A stretch of DNA of 64,000 bases from Pusillimonas sp. T2 (GCF_002236805.1 NZ_NIQA01000002.1:238783-302782), one strand, 5' to 3'. Positions 51,897-61,501 are shown, counted from the first letter of the stretch. Notes: generated by a model not told the origin, from the letters alone. A program made the numbers and translations.

Positions 51897-53188
51897 TGAT
51901 TGTGGGATTCTCTGCGCTGGTCGCAGTGTTGCTGCTGACATTTCTGCGGGTACCTCTGGCGTTTTCTTTGTTGACGGTATCTATAGTGGCTATTGGTATC
52001 GACATGGGTTTTGATACTGCCCTGACCATGACATCAATGACCATATCAGAAGCCGTATTTTCTTACGAGCTGGCAGTGGTGCCGCTGTTTATCCTCATGG
52101 GCAACATTCTGTCCCGCTCGGGTATATCGGCCGACCTGTTTCGGGCCGCCAACGCCTGGTTTGGTCATGTCAAAGGCGGGCTGGCCCTGTCAACCATGGT
52201 GACATGTGCCGGGTTTAGCGCGGTATGCGGGTCGAGTCTGGCCACTGCGGCCACCATGGCCAAAGTAGCCTACCCCAGCATGAAAAAGTACGGGTATTCC
52301 GACGGCCTGGCCGCCGCATCGATAGCTGCCGGCGGCACGCTGGGCATTCTAATTCCGCCGTCCATCATTTTGATGATTTACGGCATTCTGACCCAAACTA
52401 ATATCGGCCATTTGTTTATTGCTGGTGTCATACCTGGCTTGCTGGGGCTGGCGCTTTATATGGCGGCCATCTATGTTGTCGCCTTGCTTAAACCACACAG
52501 TGCGCCACGCGGCTCAAAAACCGACATCAATGAAAAGCTGACATCATTAAAAGGCATATGGCCGTTCTGTTTATTGTTTTTACTGATTATCGGCGGCATT
52601 TACGCAAAGATATTTACAGCAACCGAAGCAGCTGGCATGGGTGCAGGCTTTGCGCTGCTGATTGCACTTTTTCAAAAGCGCATCAGCAAAGAAGGGTTTC
52701 GGGAAATTTTTCTCGAATCGGCGTTTATTTCGGTCATGCTGTATTGCGTACTGTTCGGCGCCATGCTGTTCGCGAAGCTCATTTCTTTCTCGGGCCTGGG
52801 CGAAGGGCTGCTGGGCTGGGTGCAATCGGCCGGGCTATCGTCTTACGGGTTAATTTTTGCAATTTTGCTGGTGTTCTTGCTGTTGGGCTGCGTGCTTGAC
52901 TCTTTGGCCATCATTCTTATCTGCGTACCGCTGTTTGTACCCATTGTGGTGGCCAACGGGTTCGACCTGGTCTGGTTTGGCATTTTGGTTGTAGTCGCCA
53001 CCGAAATCGCTCTGATCACCCCGCCTATCGGCATGAACGTCTTCGTCATCAAAGCCACCTTGCCCAATGTGTCATTTCCTGCCATCTTCAAAGGCCTGAT
53101 TCCGTTCATTGGCGTCGACATTCTGCGCCTAATCATCCTAGTCTTGTTTCCTTCTATTTCTTTAGGGCTGGTTTACTTGATGCAATAA
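51896..53188 (+). CDS. TRAP transporter large permease DctM
   Basis: A 430-residue large permease with about 12 membrane helices and the DctM signatures VVPLFILMGNILSRSG, GFSAVCGSSLATAATMAKVA and PPSIILMIYGILTQTN. It starts one base into the dctQ stop and completes a TRAP transporter that uses a sodium gradient. Confidence 0.95.
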   Translation: MIVGFSALVAVLLLTFLRVPLAFSLLTVSIVAIGIDMGFDTALTMTSMTISEAVFSYELAVVPLFILMGNILSRSGISADLFRAANAWFGHVKGGLALSTMVTCAGFSAVCGSSLATAATMAKVAYPSMKKYGYSDGLAAASIAAGGTLGILIPPSIILMIYGILTQTNIGHLFIAGVIPGLLGLALYMAAIYVVALLKPHSAPRGSKTDINEKLTSLKGIWPFCLLFLLIIGGIYAKIFTATEAAGMGAGFALLIALFQKRISKEGFREIFLESAFISVMLYCVLFGAMLFAKLISFSGLGEGLLGWVQSAGLSSYGLIFAILLVFLLLGCVLDSLAIILICVPLFVPIVVANGFDLVWFGILVVVATEIALITPPIGMNVFVIKATLPNVSFPAIFKGLIPFIGVDILRLIILVLFPSISLGLVYLMQ

Positions 53189-53251
53189 GCCGAAGCCCCA
53201 ACCATAGGCGGGACCTGTCTATTGCTGTCGTAAACAATCAGTTGCCACCAA

Positions 53252-53277
53252 CAAAAAACGGCCCCTTTCGGGGCCGT
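53252..53277 (-). terminator. Terminator of the iorAB operon
   Basis: An 8-bp stem (ACGGCCCC/GGGGCCGT, loop four bases) is followed on the minus strand by a T-run. It serves the molybdenum hydroxylase genes; on the plus strand the T-run is missing. Confidence 0.8.
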
Positions 53278-53325
53278 ATAAACTGCTTGAACACGCGATG
53301 AGATCAAGCAGAACGCTAAGGCTGA

Positions 53326-55497
53326 TTAAATAGTTTTGGGGAACGGTAGCTCGCGAACGCGCTTGCCGGTTAGCTTGAACACCGCTGCAGCCACCGCAGG
53401 GGCTACAGGGGGCAAGCCCACTTCACCCATCCCGCCGGGCGGGTTGTCGGTTGGGATAACCTTGACCTCGATAGGTGGCGTTTTATTGGCGCGCAACAAC
53501 TGATACTTGTCGAAGTTAGTTTCCTGTACCTGACCGCCCTTGTAGACCAGACGCTCGTCCATCATGGCCGAAATCCCGAAAACAGCAGCGCCTTCGACCT
53601 GACTGCGAATATTGCGCGGCGAAATGGCATGACCACAATCGACAGCAGCCCATAGCTGGTGAATATGAGGACGGCCGTCTTTCATGGACACTTCGGCGAT
53701 CATGGCAATATTGGTTGTCCAGGCATCAGAGAAGGCCAGACCCAACGCACGACCTTCGGCACGGGGCTTGCCCCAGCCGGCCATAGCGGCAACTTCTTTA
53801 AGCACAGCCTGAGCACGCGGCTTGTTCTGCAGAAGCTCAAGACGCAGTTCTAACGGGTCTTTTTTCGTGCTTTCGGCAATTTCATCCAGCAACGACTCGA
53901 GGGCAAACTTGGTGTAGCCCGCCCCTACGGCACGCCAAAATGACACATCGATGCCACGCTTTTCAAGGCAATGTTCGACCAATTGTCCAGGAATCTCGTA
54001 GATGCTGTCGGCCGCTTCCATGACGGGAGCGTCTTTGTTGCCCGCCGATTGATACGCTTTAGGATTGACGCGCGCGTAAATGCCTTCGGAGACCACGCGG
54101 TGATGCAAACCCACAACCTTGCCCTGCGCATCGAGCCCGGCCACCAAGTGCTGTGCGGTTAGCGGACGGCCGCGTGAACGCTGGAAGTCGTCTTCGCGTG
54201 TCCAGATGACGTGCACCGGCACACCCGGCATGGCCTTGGCCACAAGCAAAGCGTCAACCGCGTAATCGGCCTCGACGCGACGGCCATAACCGCCGCCCAA
54301 CAGGGTGACATTAACGGTAATGTTTTCGGGCTTGAATTTACCAACAGCGGCAGCTGTACCCGTCACAATACTGGCCGCCTGCGCGGGGACCCAGAACTCG
54401 ATTTTTTCGCCATCGACGCGCGCCGTACAGTTCATGGGCTCCATGGTGCACTGGGCCACGTGGTCGGTCGTGTAGGTCGCAGCAAAAGTACGGGCGGCAC
54501 CTTTGAGTACGGCCGCGGCATCGCCTTCTTTGTGCCATACGGCGCCGGCGTCAGCAACTTGCTCGGCACGGGCGACGAACTCTTTAAGCGCTGTTGCGCT
54601 GTCGTACTTGCGAGCAGGTGATGTGTCGGACCACGTTACCTTGAGCAGATTGCGAGCTTTACGCGCCGTAGCGAACGAGTCGGCCACCACTGCCACACCA
54701 TAAGGCAGCATGACGACTTGTTTGACGCCCTTAACGGCCAAAGCCGCCTTGTCGTCTACGGTTTCCGGCTTTTCGCCCTGAACCGGTGTGTACAAGACCG
54801 ATGCCCAGACCATGTCGGGCAAGCGGAAATCGATACCGTATTGCGCCGTACCGTTAGACTTGGCCGGTAGATCGACGCGAGGCAGATCGGTACCGATGAT
54901 TTTGAATTGAGACATCGGCTTAAGCATGGCCTTATCGACCTTGGGCGCTTCGATGTCGCCCTTAACCTGCGCGGCGGCTTCGCCGTACGTCATTTGACGG
55001 TTACTGGCCGCATGCTTAAGAACGCTTTTCTCGGCCACGATTTGATCGGCCGGTACACCCCATACCTGCGCTGCGACGTTGACCAAAGCCAGTTTGGCTT
55101 GCAGGCCGGCCAAACGCATGACGTCGTAGTAGCCCACCACGGTGCGCGACGAGCCGGTAACCATACCGCCGCCGAACTTAGGGTTACCGAACAGCTTGGC
55201 AATGCTGGGCGATTTTTCGACCCGTACGGTCGACCAGTCGAGCTCCATGTCTTCGGCCAAAATGGCGGGAATGGAAGTCATCGTGCCCTGCCCCATTTCG
55301 GAGCCTGGCGAGTAAATAAGTGTGCTGTTGTCGGGTGCAATACTGACCCACGCCACCGGGCTGAAGCCACCGGATTTGTTGGCGTCTTGTGCCGCTTGAG
55401 CCAGCGCGCTAAGGCTACCGCCCCCCAGCATGATACCGACCGCGGCCGAACCACTGCCCACGAGGAATGAACGACGCGAAATAGATTGAATAGTCAT
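53326..55497 (-). CDS. iorB: Isoquinoline-1-oxidoreductase-type molybdenum hydroxylase, large subunit
   Basis: A 723-residue xanthine-oxidase-family large subunit with a Tat signal (ISRRSFLVGSGSAAVG), so it is periplasmic. The molybdopterin-binding segments GSEMGQGT, GGGYGRRVEADY and the catalytic Glu in GMGEVGLPPVAPAVAAA near the C-terminus are present. Such enzymes hydroxylate N-heterocycles or oxidise aldehydes. It follows the small subunit by 11 bases. The haem-containing cytochrome partner that often accompanies IorAB is not adjacent. The substrate is unknown. Confidence 0.88.
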   Translation of the reverse strand: MTIQSISRRSFLVGSGSAAVGIMLGGGSLSALAQAAQDANKSGGFSPVAWVSIAPDNSTLIYSPGSEMGQGTMTSIPAILAEDMELDWSTVRVEKSPSIAKLFGNPKFGGGMVTGSSRTVVGYYDVMRLAGLQAKLALVNVAAQVWGVPADQIVAEKSVLKHAASNRQMTYGEAAAQVKGDIEAPKVDKAMLKPMSQFKIIGTDLPRVDLPAKSNGTAQYGIDFRLPDMVWASVLYTPVQGEKPETVDDKAALAVKGVKQVVMLPYGVAVVADSFATARKARNLLKVTWSDTSPARKYDSATALKEFVARAEQVADAGAVWHKEGDAAAVLKGAARTFAATYTTDHVAQCTMEPMNCTARVDGEKIEFWVPAQAASIVTGTAAAVGKFKPENITVNVTLLGGGYGRRVEADYAVDALLVAKAMPGVPVHVIWTREDDFQRSRGRPLTAQHLVAGLDAQGKVVGLHHRVVSEGIYARVNPKAYQSAGNKDAPVMEAADSIYEIPGQLVEHCLEKRGIDVSFWRAVGAGYTKFALESLLDEIAESTKKDPLELRLELLQNKPRAQAVLKEVAAMAGWGKPRAEGRALGLAFSDAWTTNIAMIAEVSMKDGRPHIHQLWAAVDCGHAISPRNIRSQVEGAAVFGISAMMDERLVYKGGQVQETNFDKYQLLRANKTPPIEVKVIPTDNPPGGMGEVGLPPVAPAVAAAVFKLTGKRVRELPFPKTI

Positions 55498-55508
55498 GTC
55501 GTTCCCCC

Positions 55509-55970
55509 TTATGACAAAGCTTTCTGGGCGTTGATGACTGCGGCAGCGACTTGGTTATAGGTACCGCAGCGGCAAAGGTTGCCTGACATTTCGGTCAGGA
55601 CTTCCTCGCGAGACAGTGGTCCCTTTGCCTTTTTAAGCACGCCAGCGGCCGACATGATTTGACCCGACTGACAATAGCCGCACTGGGCGACCTGCTCGTC
55701 GATCCAGGCCTTTTCAAGCGCTTTGCCCGCATCGGTTTGCATGAAACCTTCGATGGTTGTGATGTTTTTACCCTTGACCGCCGCGACCGGCATGACACAG
55801 GACCGCATGGGTTCGCCATCGATGTGTACCGTACAGGCGCCGCATTGCGCCATACCACAGCCAAACTTTGTGCCAGTGAGCTCAAATTGCTCGCGCAGAA
55901 CCCATAAAAGGGGGGTGTCGTCTGCTACATCTGCCGACACGGGCGCGCCGTTCAGGTTGAAATTAACCAT
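55509..55970 (-). CDS. iorA: Isoquinoline-1-oxidoreductase-type [2Fe-2S] small subunit
   Basis: A 153-residue two-cluster iron-sulphur subunit. The plant-type ferredoxin cluster is in KFGCGMAQCGACTVHIDGEPMRSC and the second cluster in QCGYCQSGQIM and GNLCRCGTY, with ligands matching the xanthine oxidase small-subunit family. No signal peptide is present; it would be exported with the Tat-bearing large subunit. It is the first gene of the pair and sits 42 bases from a perfect palindrome. Confidence 0.93.
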   Translation of the reverse strand: MVNFNLNGAPVSADVADDTPLLWVLREQFELTGTKFGCGMAQCGACTVHIDGEPMRSCVMPVAAVKGKNITTIEGFMQTDAGKALEKAWIDEQVAQCGYCQSGQIMSAAGVLKKAKGPLSREEVLTEMSGNLCRCGTYNQVAAAVINAQKALS

Positions 55971-56279
55971 ACGAGTAGTCTCCGTCGTTTTCGATTCGTT
56001 ATAGACCGCGGTTCAGTGCACTGAAATACGGGTTCCTTACATTACCGACATCGGCGCCGCTTTGCAATTCACGCAACTCCCTATATGGCGTGCAATTCTC
56101 GACATGGCTTATGCATTCTGCTTATGACCCGGTTTTATTGCAGCAAATAGAGGAAAATCAGCAACCTGTCAGGCGTCCATGGTTCTAATGAAGATTCTGG
56201 GTAAACAGACGTCTTGGATCTGCAACATGCGGGTTCATTGAACTGAATATCATCACAAAACAAATCTTTCTTTCTCACC
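55971..56279. promoter_or_regulatory. Divergent control region of iorAB and the peroxidase genes
   Basis: This 309-base gap contains no supportable gene. It holds a perfect 14-bp palindrome TTCAGTGCACTGAA at 56012-56025, 42 bases before the iorA start, and no regulator gene adjoins. I saw no clear -10 and -35 pair for either side. Confidence 0.5.
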
Positions 56280-57299
56280 ATGAACTCTCACATTAAAGGC
56301 ACGCTCGCCGTCGGCTTGATCGCCGCTGGCTTGGCACTGGCCTTTTCCTGGGCCGGCGGCATTTTCGGGCGCGACACACTTAACGCGCCTGACTTTGTCA
56401 ACTTGCAACAAGGGGCAAAGCCTCACGCGGGCTTCCGTCGCGCACACGCCAAGGGCCTGTGCATTTCGGGCGAATTCGTCTCGAACGGAAATCTGGCGAC
56501 GTACTCGGCAGCTCAGTTGTTTGAACAAGGCAGCACGCCTTTTACCGGTCGCTACTCGATTGGCGGCGGCAATCCCACGGCGCCTGATCTCGCATCCCCT
56601 GTGCGCAGCCTGGCGCTCAGCCTTGCACAGGCCAACGGCGAGCAATGGCGTACCGCGATGAATACGCCGCCAGTGCTTGCAGTCGGCAACCCCGTCGATT
56701 TTTTTGAGCAATTGCAGTCTTTGCAACCTGACCCCGCCACCGGCAAGCCGGACCGCAGCAAGATCATGGCGTTCTTCCAGGCGCACCCCGAGAGCGCAGC
56801 CTTCCTGGCATGGCAAAAGACGTACACACCTACCGCCAGCTTTGCATCAGAGCAGTTTCACGGGATTAATGCGTTCTACCTGGTCGACCGCAACGGTAAA
56901 CAGCATGCCGTACGCTGGGCCGCGGTGCCGCGCTCTACCAACACAGAAGCAACGCTTGACCGCGACAACCCGAATGCATTGCAAGAAGAGCTGATAAAAA
57001 GGCTGCAAAACGGGCCCGTGCAATACGACCTGGTGTTCACATTCGCCAACGATTCCGATGTCATTGATAACGGGGCTATTCCTTGGGCTGGCGAGCGCAA
57101 GCAGATTACGGCCGGCACCATCAACATTACCCGCGCCGAAGACCAATCCACCGGCAATTGCAATGCCATCAACTTCGACCCGCTGGTGTTGCCCCGCGGC
57201 ATCGCGCCTTCGGGCGACCCGATCTTGCGCGCCCGCAGCGCCGCCTATGCCGAGTCGTACCGTCGCCGCGCCCGCGAAACCTTGCTGGAATCGAATTAA
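56280..57299 (+). CDS. Catalase-family peroxidase (SrpA-like), membrane-anchored
   Basis: A 339-residue protein with an N-terminal membrane helix (about 7-28) and the small catalase fold: the haem-pocket His in GFRRAHAKG and the proximal Tyr in RARSAAYAESYRRRARE. It lacks the tail of full catalases, as in SrpA-type peroxidases. It probably reduces peroxide in the periplasm with electrons from the membrane. Its stop abuts the ATG of a cytochrome b561 gene (TAAATG), which suggests b561 as donor. Confidence 0.88.
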   Translation: MNSHIKGTLAVGLIAAGLALAFSWAGGIFGRDTLNAPDFVNLQQGAKPHAGFRRAHAKGLCISGEFVSNGNLATYSAAQLFEQGSTPFTGRYSIGGGNPTAPDLASPVRSLALSLAQANGEQWRTAMNTPPVLAVGNPVDFFEQLQSLQPDPATGKPDRSKIMAFFQAHPESAAFLAWQKTYTPTASFASEQFHGINAFYLVDRNGKQHAVRWAAVPRSTNTEATLDRDNPNALQEELIKRLQNGPVQYDLVFTFANDSDVIDNGAIPWAGERKQITAGTINITRAEDQSTGNCNAINFDPLVLPRGIAPSGDPILRARSAAYAESYRRRARETLLESN

Positions 57300-57842
57300 A
57301 TGAATACGCCACTTGTTTACCCGCTCGCCATGCGCTTGATGCACTGGGCCATGGCCGCCATTATTTTGTCGTTGCTATTTTTAGGCGTGTCGATGGTCGA
57401 CAGCCTGGCCCCTTGGCAAAACACCGCACTGCAAATTCATAAGCTACTGGGGCTGACTGCCTTGGTATTGGTCGTGCTTCGTTTGATTTTGCGCTTACGC
57501 CTGCCAACGCCGGACTTGCCTGAAGACTTGTCAGCCTTGCAAAAAGCCGGCGCCAAAGGCGCCCATGTTTTGCTGTATGGCGCCATGCTGGCCATGCCGC
57601 TGTCGGGCTGGGCCATGCAAAGCGCCGCAGGCACCCCCGTGGTGTTGCCTTGGGGTACGGTACTACCCGCCTTAGTACCCGAAGGGCTCAAGACCTACGG
57701 GCTGCTGCGCGAAATTCACGGCATAGTGGCGTGGCTGTTTATTGCCCTGGTTATTGCACACATTGCGGCCGCCCTGCACCACAAACTGGTACGGCGCGAC
57801 GGTGTACTGAGCACCATGACGGGCTGCAAAAGCCGACGTTAA
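57300..57842 (+). CDS. Cytochrome b561, partner of the catalase-family peroxidase
   Basis: A 180-residue four-helix dihaem membrane protein with His ligands in LMHWAMAAI, IHKLLGLTAL, GAHVLLYGAML and REIHGIVAWLFIALVIAHIAAALHHKLVRRDG. It directly follows the peroxidase gene and probably carries quinol electrons to it. Confidence 0.9.
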   Translation: MNTPLVYPLAMRLMHWAMAAIILSLLFLGVSMVDSLAPWQNTALQIHKLLGLTALVLVVLRLILRLRLPTPDLPEDLSALQKAGAKGAHVLLYGAMLAMPLSGWAMQSAAGTPVVLPWGTVLPALVPEGLKTYGLLREIHGIVAWLFIALVIAHIAAALHHKLVRRDGVLSTMTGCKSRR

Positions 57843-57845
57843 TAT

Positions 57846-58466
57846 CTAGGCAGGCTGCCAATCCAGCGTCCAGGCCCCGTTACGTACGTTTTGCAGCCAC
57901 AACATGCAAGTCAGTGTTTTGGCGTCGGTGATGCCACCGGCGCCGCACGCAGCAAGCACATCATCGACCCGCGCGATTTTCACTTCAAGAAATTCGTCGT
58001 GATCTAACTGTGCCTGACCGGGGCGCAAATCTTTGGCGAAAAAGATATGAATGACCTCGGTTGAGTAGGCAATCGCCAGGTCAAGCACCCCGGCATAAGC
58101 CCATTGCCCGGCGGTGTAGCCCGTTTCTTCAAGCAGCTCACGCTGAGCGCACGCTAAAGGGGTTTCGTGAGGGTCGAGCTTGCCGGCGGGGAACTCGGTC
58201 ATGACTTTGCCCACTGGATAACGATATTGCCGTTCAAGCAAGACCTGATCGTCTTCGAGCAGCGGAATAATGACTACCGCGCCGGGGTGAATGATGTACT
58301 CGCGACTAGCGGTATTGCCATTAGGCAGCCTGACCACATCACGACGCGCCTTCAGGAAGCTTCCTTCGTATACCGTGGTACTTTGAAGGGTAGTTTCAGT
58401 CAAATGCGCATCGGCGTCGCCCGCTTTAACGGGCGCCGACGACGAGGTGGAATATGTGCTGGACAT
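57846..58466 (-). CDS. NUDIX hydrolase (ADP-ribose pyrophosphatase type)
   Basis: A 206-residue NUDIX protein with the full box GKLDPHETPLACAQRELLEETGY, matching GX5EX7REUXEEXGU. The fold and the PVGKVMTEFPAGK segment fit ADP-ribose pyrophosphatases, which clear ADP-ribose to AMP and ribose 5-phosphate. The first 30 residues are poorly conserved, so the start is uncertain. It is convergent to b561 and 29 bases downstream of the chemoreceptor gene. Confidence 0.88.
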   Translation of the reverse strand: MSSTYSTSSSAPVKAGDADAHLTETTLQSTTVYEGSFLKARRDVVRLPNGNTASREYIIHPGAVVIIPLLEDDQVLLERQYRYPVGKVMTEFPAGKLDPHETPLACAQRELLEETGYTAGQWAYAGVLDLAIAYSTEVIHIFFAKDLRPGQAQLDHDEFLEVKIARVDDVLAACGAGGITDAKTLTCMLWLQNVRNGAWTLDWQPA

Positions 58467-58495
58467 GGCATTAGCGTTACGTTGAATACAAGGCT

Positions 58496-59998
58496 TTACT
58501 GTAACGCCAATCGGCTGAGCCCGCCTGTCAGCGCCCCTGGCTGAGCCTCCTGACCGTAGGCGTCGGCACGCTGCGCATCACGTGCATCAACCGTAAACAC
58601 GGCCATCACCTCGGCAAGCATGTCCGACTCGTGTTCCAGACGCCTGACCGATAGATCGGTTTTACCGACCAACGCCATGTTCTCGTGAACAATGCCGTTG
58701 ATTTGCCCGATGGCCTGACCCACTTCAAGAATACGTTGGCCCTGGGCCTCGTTTGCGTCCATGATTTCTTTGAAGGTTTTTGCAACATTGACGATGCCTT
58801 CAGACAAATCGCTCATGACATTACCCGTGCTTTCGATACGCGTTGTCCCCTCGGACACCTGATTGACCGACGCTTCGATAAGCCCTCGAATTTCTCGGGC
58901 AGCGTCGGCGCTACGTTGGGCCAGACTGCGTACCTCGCCGGCTACCACGGCAAACCCCCTACCTTCCGGGCCTGCCCGCGCAGCCTCAACTGCAGCATTC
59001 AAGGCCAGAATATTTGTCTGGAAAGCAATGCTGTCGATGACTGATGTGATGTCGGCAATTTTTGCCGATGTTTGACTGATGCCTTGCATCGTTTTAACGG
59101 ACGCTTGCATTGCATCACTACCCTGCTCGGCCAGGGCCATGACGTGATCGACCTTCTTTTCTGCTTCTAGCGCCTGCTGGCGATCGTGCTTGACCGTGTC
59201 GCCAATAGACTGAATAGTCGCCACGGCCTGCTCGACCGCTTGGGCCTGTAAATGCGCACCGGCTTGTACATCGCGGTTACCGGAGGCAATGGCATCGACG
59301 GCGCCATGAATGGATATTGCCCCGGTACGCACCTGACCGACGGCACCGGCCACTGAAGACAACGCCGCCCAAAGCGCTCCTGCTGCCGGACTTTGTGGCT
59401 TTTCGGCAGGCAACGTCAGATCGATACCTTGGCCACCCTGAGCCAGCCGGTCGACCATATGACGCAACTCGGCAGCCTGCAAGGCATCGCGACGCAACCA
59501 CACCGCAATAATGCACAAGGCGATCGATTCGGCCAAAACATACGCAGCATGGGCTATCACGCGGCCAAAGCCAGGCTCGGTAAAACACAACACACCAAAG
59601 CCCAACTCTTGAAAATAATTGAAGCTTAAGTGGTGAATAGCAATTACCGCCGCAGCTACGACAATTACCAGCCAGTCGCGATAGCAAAGCAAAATGGCCA
59701 GCAGCACAAAAATCCCAAAGTGAAGCTCGGCAACACCCAGCGACTGTTGGATGTGCAGCGCGCAGAACATCATGACAGCCGCCGCAACCACCACGCGCGT
59801 CAGGCGCGAACCAGGCATGAGAAAAATGAAGGCCGTTGGCAAGGCCGCTAATGGCAAGCCAACCCCTACGGCCATCCCCCAAGTGTCGTACCAAGGGGCG
59901 AGCCCCAGCGCCATCACGAACAACAGCCACAGCACAGGCAACATGATGCGGTCCGCCTGACGATATTGCGTTGTCAATAAATCGGAAGAAGGTGTCAT
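58496..59998 (-). CDS. Methyl-accepting chemotaxis protein with multi-helix sensor domain
   Basis: A 500-residue chemoreceptor. The first roughly 180 residues form about six membrane helices without a periplasmic ligand domain. A cytoplasmic signalling domain follows, with the conserved tip [33 protein letters not shown]. This layout suggests sensing of a membrane or intracellular state such as redox or energy level. The ATG at 59998 lacks a ribosome-binding site; an ATG at 60073 would add 25 residues. It is divergent from the MerR-type gene. Confidence 0.88.
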   Translation of the reverse strand: MTPSSDLLTTQYRQADRIMLPVLWLLFVMALGLAPWYDTWGMAVGVGLPLAALPTAFIFLMPGSRLTRVVVAAAVMMFCALHIQQSLGVAELHFGIFVLLAILLCYRDWLVIVVAAAVIAIHHLSFNYFQELGFGVLCFTEPGFGRVIAHAAYVLAESIALCIIAVWLRRDALQAAELRHMVDRLAQGGQGIDLTLPAEKPQSPAAGALWAALSSVAGAVGQVRTGAISIHGAVDAIASGNRDVQAGAHLQAQAVEQAVATIQSIGDTVKHDRQQALEAEKKVDHVMALAEQGSDAMQASVKTMQGISQTSAKIADITSVIDSIAFQTNILALNAAVEAARAGPEGRGFAVVAGEVRSLAQRSADAAREIRGLIEASVNQVSEGTTRIESTGNVMSDLSEGIVNVAKTFKEIMDANEAQGQRILEVGQAIGQINGIVHENMALVGKTDLSVRRLEHESDMLAEVMAVFTVDARDAQRADAYGQEAQPGALTGGLSRLALQ

Positions 59999-60101
59999 TG
60001 ATTTGAGCTTTTGAAAGAGAGAAGAAGCAAAGGCCTGACCACGCTGCGTCTGGCCTTCAACGTCATCATGCACGTTGCAGACATTACTATTGTTTCACCA
60101 A

Positions 60102-60272
60102 TGTCTAGGACAAACATAGTTTAAATTGAACTCTGTCGCACCTGGACAACCCCACGTCAAATACCGGGTCAAGCATGAATAAGTATGGCTTCATAGGGAA
60201 AAACAGCCGGGTCAAGACAAAAATTAATGCCCGCTTGACCCGAAACATAAAATATCAGGCTTGTCTAAGACA
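60102..60272. promoter_or_regulatory. Repeated motifs between the chemoreceptor and MerR-type genes
   Basis: Two palindromic sites, TGTCTAGGACA (60102-60112) and TGTCTAAGACA (60262-60272), lie near the two gene starts. Between them CGGGTCAAG occurs twice (60165-60173, 60208-60216) and once inverted as CTTGACCCG (60234-60242). They are candidates for sites of the MerR-type regulator and its promoter elements. Confidence 0.5.
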
Positions 60273-60284
60273 GAATGGATTAAT

Positions 60285-61280
60285 ATGATGACTCGGAAAT
60301 CAACCAACTTAAAGGGTCAGTTCCTGGTCATGACTACACACACACTTACCCCACAAGCCGCGCCATCCGGGTACCGCAGCGGCACCGCTGCCCGGCTGAC
60401 AGGCGTACCTGTTGAAACCCTGCGTGTCTGGGAGCGGCGCTACAGCGTCATCGGGCCCCGGATGAGCGAACGTGGACAACGGTTGTACTCCAGCGATGAC
60501 ATACAGCGCTTGACACTCATCAAGCAACTGGTCGATGCGGGCTACCCGATTGGGTCGGTTGCCCGGCTGCCGACGGCCACCCTGCAAGACATGCGCACAC
60601 CTTCCGAGCCGCCCAGCCGCAGCTTCAAGGTAGGCGTAGCAGGCACCTTCATGGCCAGCCCGACCGTTATTGATGCACTGAAAAGCGGTCCTTTGGAGGT
60701 GGTGTGCCACAGCATGATGCCGCAGCAGGCCGCCGATATTTTTGAAGATGCGCATGTTGATGCCGTAATCGTCGAACTGCCTACACTGACCGAAGCAACC
60801 GCCACACTGATCACGACCATCCAGAAGTCGTGCGATGCGCGCCAAGCCATTGTTCTTTACCGATTTGCGCCTGGCAAAGTCATCCGTCGCTTGCGTCAAT
60901 CGGGGTTTAAGGTGGCCCGTGCCAGTTCCGACCCGCGCGAAATCGCCACACTGTGTCAGACCTTGCTTCAAAGCCCGGCGAACCCAGACATCGCAACACG
61001 CTTGCCCGTCAATAACGAAACACCGCCACGCCAACGCTTTAACGATGAACAGCTGTCGGCCTTCCTGGCTTCTGCCAACAACCCCTACTGTGAGTGCCCA
61101 CGCCATTTGGTAGAGTTGATACTGAGCTTGAACAGCTTTGAGGCCTACAGCGCCGAATGCGTGACCCGCAGCCCGGAGGACGCCGGTTTGCACCGCGACC
61201 TTCAACGCACCGCTGGGCACGCCCGTGCCATGCTTGAAAACGCGCTTGAAAGAGTTGCCGAGGTCGAGGGATGGCAGTAG
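60285..61280 (+). CDS. MerR-type regulator with Rossmann-like and Cys-rich C-terminal parts
   Basis: A protein of about 331 residues. The N-terminal MerR helix-turn-helix is GTAARLTGVPVETLRVWERRYSVIGPRMSERGQRLYSSDDIQRLTLIKQLVDAGYPIGSVA. A middle Rossmann-like part (about 115-225, FKVGVAGTFMASPTVIDAL) resembles the cobalamin-binding fold of CarH-type regulators, but the DxHxxG cobalamin motif is missing. The C-terminal part carries NPYCECPRHLVELILSLNSFEAYSAEC. The start is uncertain: the ATG at 60285 has GGA five bases upstream; ATG 60330 is an alternative. It is followed by a strong terminator. Confidence 0.82.
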   Translation: MMTRKSTNLKGQFLVMTTHTLTPQAAPSGYRSGTAARLTGVPVETLRVWERRYSVIGPRMSERGQRLYSSDDIQRLTLIKQLVDAGYPIGSVARLPTATLQDMRTPSEPPSRSFKVGVAGTFMASPTVIDALKSGPLEVVCHSMMPQQAADIFEDAHVDAVIVELPTLTEATATLITTIQKSCDARQAIVLYRFAPGKVIRRLRQSGFKVARASSDPREIATLCQTLLQSPANPDIATRLPVNNETPPRQRFNDEQLSAFLASANNPYCECPRHLVELILSLNSFEAYSAECVTRSPEDAGLHRDLQRTAGHARAMLENALERVAEVEGWQ

Positions 61281-61333
61281 GCCCCGCATAAAGACCACGA
61301 CTCGTCTGCGCTAAATCGCAGTCATTTTCTTAA

Positions 61334-61362
61334 CCATCCCGACCTCGTCGGGGTGGTTTTTT
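61334..61362 (+). terminator. Terminator of the MerR-type gene
   Basis: A 10-bp stem (CCATCCCGAC/GTCGGGGTGG, three-base loop) is followed by six T. The rest of the gap to 61501 is AT-rich and must contain the promoter of the VOC-FAH genes. Confidence 0.9.
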
Positions 61363-61501
61363 ATTTCTTAATTCCCAATATCTGATAATTATGAAATAAT
61401 AAAAATACAAATTTACTAATTAGCAAAAAAACCGTTCGTAGCACAGCTGCTATCTGCCTTTCTCAGCCCTCGCTACCCGCCTTTATTTGCCGGAGCCCAC
61501 A

